A DNA stretch of 8,561 bases. Source: Candidatus Delongbacteria bacterium (lineage in GTDB: Bacteria; UBA4055). Position numbers and translations under genes: made by a program. Location of the stretch: NCBI GenBank assembly GCA_028702975.1, contig JAQVNT010000062.1:1-8561 (forward strand), in the 5' to 3' direction. The notes under the pieces are model-generated. The model was not told the DNA's origin. It made no database searches and was given only the letters and a program-made list of their open reading frames with translations. The first letter of the stretch is position 1, and every line of letters begins with the position of its first letter. This document shows positions 6,001 to 8,561 of this stretch, piece after piece.

Positions 6001-6201
6001 TTTTACGTCTTGAGCTTGTGGACCCTTGTCGTTCTCGATCACTTCGAATTCTACTTTTTGTCCGTCCTGAAGAGTTTTGAATCCTTCATTCTTGATCGCA
6101 GAATAGTGAACGAATATGTCTCTTCCGCCGTCGGTTGTTATGAATCCGTATCCTTTTGAAGAATCGAACCATTTTACAGAACCAGTTTCGCGCTCTGCCA
6201 T
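5992..6201 (-). CDS. Cold-shock domain protein (CspA family)
   Basis: This 69-residue single-domain cold-shock protein binds single-stranded RNA and DNA and acts as an RNA chaperone in the cytoplasm. Diagnostic sequences are GSVKWFDSSKGYGFI (7-21), which includes the RNP1 motif, and DIFVHYSAI (28-36), the RNP2 motif, with the conserved ending EFEVIENDKGPQAQDV (51-66). Its length is standard. A consensus AGGAGG (6215-6210) stands 8 bp before the ATG. A leader of about 95 nt with a predicted stem-loop precedes the gene and an intrinsic terminator follows it, so it is probably transcribed as a single-gene unit. Cold induction cannot be read from sequence alone; many members are constitutive. Confidence 0.96.
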   Translation of the reverse strand: MAERETGSVKWFDSSKGYGFITTDGGRDIFVHYSAIKNEGFKTLQDGQKVEFEVIENDKGPQAQDVKTI

Positions 6202-6232
6202 CTTTGCTACCTCCTAATTAAAATTTGTTTAA

Positions 6233-6280
6233 GAGCAGGTCTCAGTCTTAAATCAGTCCGACTGTAAAACCTCTCTGCTC
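6233..6280 (-). promoter_or_regulatory. Structured 5' leader of the cold-shock mRNA
   Basis: In the csp leader three arms pair in register: GAGCA/TGCTC, GGT/ACC and CAGTC/GACTG (plus-strand positions 6233-6237 with 6276-6280, 6238-6240 with 6269-6271, 6243-6247 with 6260-6264). Together they make one interrupted hairpin about 18 bp upstream of the AGGAGG. Long structured leaders that change fold with temperature are known for cspA-type mRNAs. Whether this one does so is an inference. Confidence 0.45.
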
Positions 6281-6302
6281 ATGGATCTTACCACGGCGAA
6301 TA

Positions 6303-6331
6303 AATTTAATACATTATTTTCTCATTGGCAA
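6303..6331 (-). promoter_or_regulatory. Candidate sigma70-type promoter of csp
   Basis: On the minus strand TTGCCA (6331-6326) is followed after exactly 17 bp by TAAATT (6308-6303). Transcription would start near 6296, giving a 5' untranslated leader of about 95 nt that contains the stem-loop at 6233-6280. Confidence 0.45.
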
Positions 6332-6360
6332 GATAAATATTCGGATAGTCAAAAAAATAG

Positions 6361-6389
6361 TTGTTAATAATTAAGTTGATTTTTATGTT
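6361..6389 (+). promoter_or_regulatory. Weak candidate promoter of the lytic transglycosylase gene
   Basis: TTGTTA (6361-6366) and TATGTT (6384-6389) are 17 bp apart in the AT-rich divergent region. A second possibility is TTGATT (6376-6381) with TAATTT (6399-6404), also with 17-bp spacing. Neither is strong. The 6202-6465 intergenic stretch therefore seems to hold divergent promoters for csp and this gene. Confidence 0.28.
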
Positions 6390-6415
6390 TTTTTTCGCTA
6401 ATTTATATAACGGCT

Positions 6416-6465
6416 CGGGAGAACATCCCCCTGCTGTTTATACTAAAATAAAGCGGGAGAGCATC
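6416..6465 (+). repeat. Imperfect 12-bp direct repeat, second copy is the RBS of the transglycosylase gene
   Basis: CGGGAGAACATC (6416-6427) and CGGGAGAGCATC (6454-6465) match at 11 of 12 positions with 26 bp between them. The second copy ends exactly at the ATG (6466) and contains the ribosome-binding sequence GGGAGAG. The first copy is followed by CCCC rather than a start codon. Confidence 0.5.
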
Positions 6466-7878
6466 ATGAGAAGATCGGTCCAATTGTTTTTTGTACTTAT
6501 TATTTCAGTACTGTTGCATTCACAGGAATCAGAACTGGAAAAATATAAGAAAATGCAGCAGCAGGATATTGACCAGTGGAAGCAGGAAAGGGATGCCGAG
6601 CTTGATGCTTACAAAGCAAGAGTAGAGAAAGAAAGAAAAGAGTGGGCAGAGTATGTGAAGGGTGTAAGGCAGAAGTGGGGTGAATTTTCAGATACAACAC
6701 CTAAAATATGGTCGAATTATGGTAATGACCTTAACTCTCTTGGCCGCGTGGATTTTGACAATAACAAGGTAGAGATCGCAGCTTTGGTCGAAGGAGACGA
6801 TCCGGCCGCTGCTGAAAAACTGATAGAAAAACAGCTTGAAATACTGCTGAACGAGAAAGAAGAGGGTACCGACAACAAATTCATGGAAGGCCAGATTGCT
6901 TTTGATAAGTCAGACGATGAAAATCAGAAAAAACTTCTGGAAATGGAAAAGAAATTCGAAGAGCAGAGAGCAGAAATAGAAAGAAAGAACATGGCTCAGA
7001 AAGAAGCTCTGCTTAAGAGAAAGAGAGAACTTGAAACATTGGCGGCTGAGAAAAAAATGGCCGAAGAAAAGAAAGCTTTCGAAATGAAAAAGATAGAGGA
7101 AGAACAGGCTAAAATAAGGAAAAAAGAACAGGAAGATAGAAGAAAGCTCGCCGAAGAAAAAGAAAAACAGGAAAAAAAGATAGTTAAAACTGTCGACTCG
7201 TCAAACAGTAAAGACTTCATTAAGGAAAAAGTTAAGCATCAGGTAAAAAAAGAAGTTGTTGTCGGTGAAGACGGCAAGGCAAGAACAAAATACTCCGTCA
7301 GTCTTGAGATGGTACCTAACAGTATTCAGAAAAGAGCGGAGAATTACATAGATCTAATAAAGAGCTACAGTGAAAAAAATGATGTGGAAGCAGCACTTGT
7401 TATGGCTCTGATACATACTGAATCGGCTTTCAACCCCAAGGCTTTCTCAAGAAGACCCGACGGAACGCCTATGGCTTGCGGACTGATGCAGATAATCCCA
7501 TCTCAGGCAGGAAGAGATGCACACAAAGCTCTTTTCGGGACAGACAAGATCGTTGAATCAGAATACCTGTTCGACCCTGAAAATAATCTTAGAATGGGTA
7601 CTTGGTATGTAAAATGGCTTTCTAAATGGTGGACCAACTACGAAAATAAAAATTTCAAACGAACAAGCAGCAAACTGAAAAACGAATATTACGCTATCTC
7701 GTCATATAATCAGGGTATGGGAACTATTCTAAACAAGGCATATAAAACCCATAAACTCATCGATAAATCTGAACAGGAAACTTATACTATTCTTACTACC
7801 GAGAAAAATGTTCCGAAAGAAGGCAGGGATTATCTGGAAAGAGTCACGAAAAGGAAGGAGCTTTACAAGAGCAACTGA
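6466..7878 (+). CDS. MltC-like membrane-associated or secreted lytic murein transglycosylase with coiled-coil insert
   Basis: Lytic transglycosylases cut the MurNAc-GlcNAc bond of peptidoglycan in the periplasm, forming 1,6-anhydroMurNAc ends. The 470-residue protein has: an N-terminal hydrophobic signal (RRSVQLFFVLIISVLL, 2-17) with no lipobox cysteine; a charged helical stretch (21-66); a region like the DUF3393 domain of MltC (about 69-131, with WGEFSDTTPKIW and RVDFDNNKVEIAALVEGDDP); a long Lys/Glu-rich coiled coil (about 152-240); a linker; and a C-terminal SLT domain (about 285-465). The SLT domain has the catalytic Glu E319 in IHTESAFNP, GLMQIIPSQAGRD (339-351) and SSYNQGMGTIL (412-422). 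E. coli MltC is a lipoprotein of about 360 residues without the coiled coil. The ATG at 6466 was chosen for its ribosome-binding site and signal sequence; a TTG at 6361 in the same frame would bury the signal. It heads a plus-strand run with greA and yebC. Confidence 0.88.
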   Translation: MRRSVQLFFVLIISVLLHSQESELEKYKKMQQQDIDQWKQERDAELDAYKARVEKERKEWAEYVKGVRQKWGEFSDTTPKIWSNYGNDLNSLGRVDFDNNKVEIAALVEGDDPAAAEKLIEKQLEILLNEKEEGTDNKFMEGQIAFDKSDDENQKKLLEMEKKFEEQRAEIERKNMAQKEALLKRKRELETLAAEKKMAEEKKAFEMKKIEEEQAKIRKKEQEDRRKLAEEKEKQEKKIVKTVDSSNSKDFIKEKVKHQVKKEVVVGEDGKARTKYSVSLEMVPNSIQKRAENYIDLIKSYSEKNDVEAALVMALIHTESAFNPKAFSRRPDGTPMACGLMQIIPSQAGRDAHKALFGTDKIVESEYLFDPENNLRMGTWYVKWLSKWWTNYENKNFKRTSSKLKNEYYAISSYNQGMGTILNKAYKTHKLIDKSEQETYTILTTEKNVPKEGRDYLERVTKRKELYKSN

Positions 7879-7937
7879 CTATAAGAGTGATCATCAATTA
7901 AAATAAAATTTTAAGAATTAACCGGACGGAATATCTT

Positions 7938-8408
7938 ATGAATTACCTGACTGAAGAAGGGATGAAAAAAATTGTTGAAAAACTATACAACCTCAAACAT
8001 GTTGAAAGATCTTCTATATTGAAAAGAGTTACAGACGCGAGAAAACTCGGGGACCTGAGGGAGAACGGAGATTACAAAGCGGCAAGAGAAGACCTGACCA
8101 ACATTGACATCAGGATCAATGAACTTGAAAAATATATAGCTGAAAGCCAGATAATCAAGAGGGGTAAATCAAATAACAAAGTTGTCAGAATTCTAAATAC
8201 CGTAAAGATAAAAGACCATACCAGAAATAAAGAGCTGGTCTACACTCTTGTATCACAGGCTGAGGCCGATCCTGTGGAAGGTAAGATTTCTGCGGACTCT
8301 CCAATAGGAAAAGGTCTGCTCGGTAAAAAGGCGGGTGAAAGATTTATCATAAATATACCTGCCGGCGAACTGGATGTTGAGGTCATTGAAATAACTTCAG
8401 AAGAATAA
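7938..8408 (+). CDS. greA: Transcription elongation factor GreA
   Basis: Gre factors enter the secondary channel of RNA polymerase and stimulate cleavage of backtracked RNA. The 156-residue protein has the usual two parts. The N-terminal antiparallel coiled coil (about 1-75) carries the tip motif ARKLGDLRENGDYKAARED (34-52), in which D39 and E42 are the acidic pair equivalent to D41 and E44 of E. coli GreA. The C-terminal FKBP-like domain has the signature ISADSPIGKGLLGKKAGE (117-134) and ends in DVEVIEI. The length matches GreA rather than GreB by general appearance. CGGA at 7927-7930 precedes the ATG. The gap from the transglycosylase stop is 59 bp, AT-rich and without a recognisable hairpin terminator, so read-through is possible. 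yebC follows after 16 bp. Confidence 0.95.
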   Translation: MNYLTEEGMKKIVEKLYNLKHVERSSILKRVTDARKLGDLRENGDYKAAREDLTNIDIRINELEKYIAESQIIKRGKSNNKVVRILNTVKIKDHTRNKELVYTLVSQAEADPVEGKISADSPIGKGLLGKKAGERFIINIPAGELDVEVIEITSEE

Positions 8409-8424
8409 ATATAACGGAGTATAT

Positions 8425-8561
8425 ATGTCAGGTCATTCCAAATGGGCTACGATAAGAAGAAAGAAAGAAAAGATCGATGCGGCGAGAGGCAAGATTTTCA
8501 CTAAATATCTGAAAGAAGTGATGACGGCTGCAAAACTTGGCGGAAGTAATGAAAGCGCAAA
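8425..8561 (+). CDS. YebC/PmpR family protein, N-terminal part (3' end outside window)
   Basis: The first 45 codons are present. MSGHSKWATIRRRKEKIDAARGKIF is the unmistakable YebC/PmpR N-terminus (usual form SGHSKWANIKHRKxxxDAKRGKIF), followed by TKYLKEVMTAAKLGG. Members have been described as DNA-binding regulators, and more recently as factors that relieve ribosome stalling on proline-rich stretches (YebC/TACO1). Which role applies here cannot be told from 45 residues. CGGAG at 8415-8419 is 5 bp before the ATG. The gene starts 16 bp after greA, so the two are probably co-transcribed. Confidence 0.93.
   Translation, partial: MSGHSKWATIRRKKEKIDAARGKIFTKYLKEVMTAAKLGGSNESA

Noticed and set aside
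6361..6465. TTG-initiated 35-codon extension of the transglycosylase
   Set aside because: It overlaps the likely promoter region and would bury the signal sequence. The ATG at 6466 has a ribosome-binding site.
7879..7937. TAAAATTTTA palindrome between the transglycosylase and greA
   Set aside because: A 10-bp all-AT palindrome has no room for a loop and is expected in AT-rich DNA. It is neither a terminator nor a convincing operator.
1..8561. Mobile element, CRISPR array, tRNA, toxin-antitoxin or defence system
   Set aside because: Reading both strands gave no transposase or integrase motifs, no spaced repeats, no tRNA-like cloverleaf and no toxin-antitoxin or defence domains. The genes look like native housekeeping content.

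Overview
The window carries about ten genes of a chromosomal, moderately AT-rich bacterium. A Gram-negative envelope is suggested by a heptosyltransferase-type (GT9) glycosyltransferase, a Spy/CpxP-like exported protein and an MltC-like lytic transglycosylase. The phylum cannot be fixed from this stretch. The codon style and gene mix fit an FCB-type or candidate-phylum lineage, but that is only a guess. No insertion sequence, phage gene, tRNA, rRNA or CRISPR array was seen.

Layout, left to right. (1) Positions 1-2737, plus strand, form a very compact unit: the C-terminal end of an ABC-transporter ATPase, a 62-residue unknown protein, biotin-protein ligase (birA), protein-L-isoaspartate methyltransferase (pcm) and a DUF368/PopT-type membrane protein. 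Three of the four junctions overlap (4, 14 and 11 bp) and the fourth gap is 14 bp, so one transcript with translational coupling is likely. (2) A class-III PLP aminotransferase (2750-3913, minus) converges on that unit with a 12-bp gap. It is divergent from a Met-rich Spy/CpxP-like exported protein (4038-4589, plus), which ends in a clear intrinsic terminator. (3) The minus-strand block 6201 to 4634 reads cold-shock protein, intrinsic terminator, GT9 glycosyltransferase, then a translationally coupled 97-residue membrane protein. (4) From 6466 on the plus strand come an MltC-like lytic transglycosylase with a long charged coiled-coil insert, a GreA-type elongation factor and the start of a YebC/PmpR-family protein, which is cut by the window edge.

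Most of the content is housekeeping: cofactor attachment, protein repair, lipid-carrier recycling, envelope glycan synthesis and turnover, and transcription or translation quality control. No previously undescribed multi-gene system is evident. The points most worth a second look are the architecture of the transglycosylase (DUF3393-like domain, TolA-like coiled coil, SLT domain, no lipobox), the Glu-to-Gln change in the aminotransferase QGEGG motif, the cold-shock leader stem-loop, the csp terminator placed directly against the GT9 ribosome-binding site, and two unknown small proteins locked into operons by overlapping codons.
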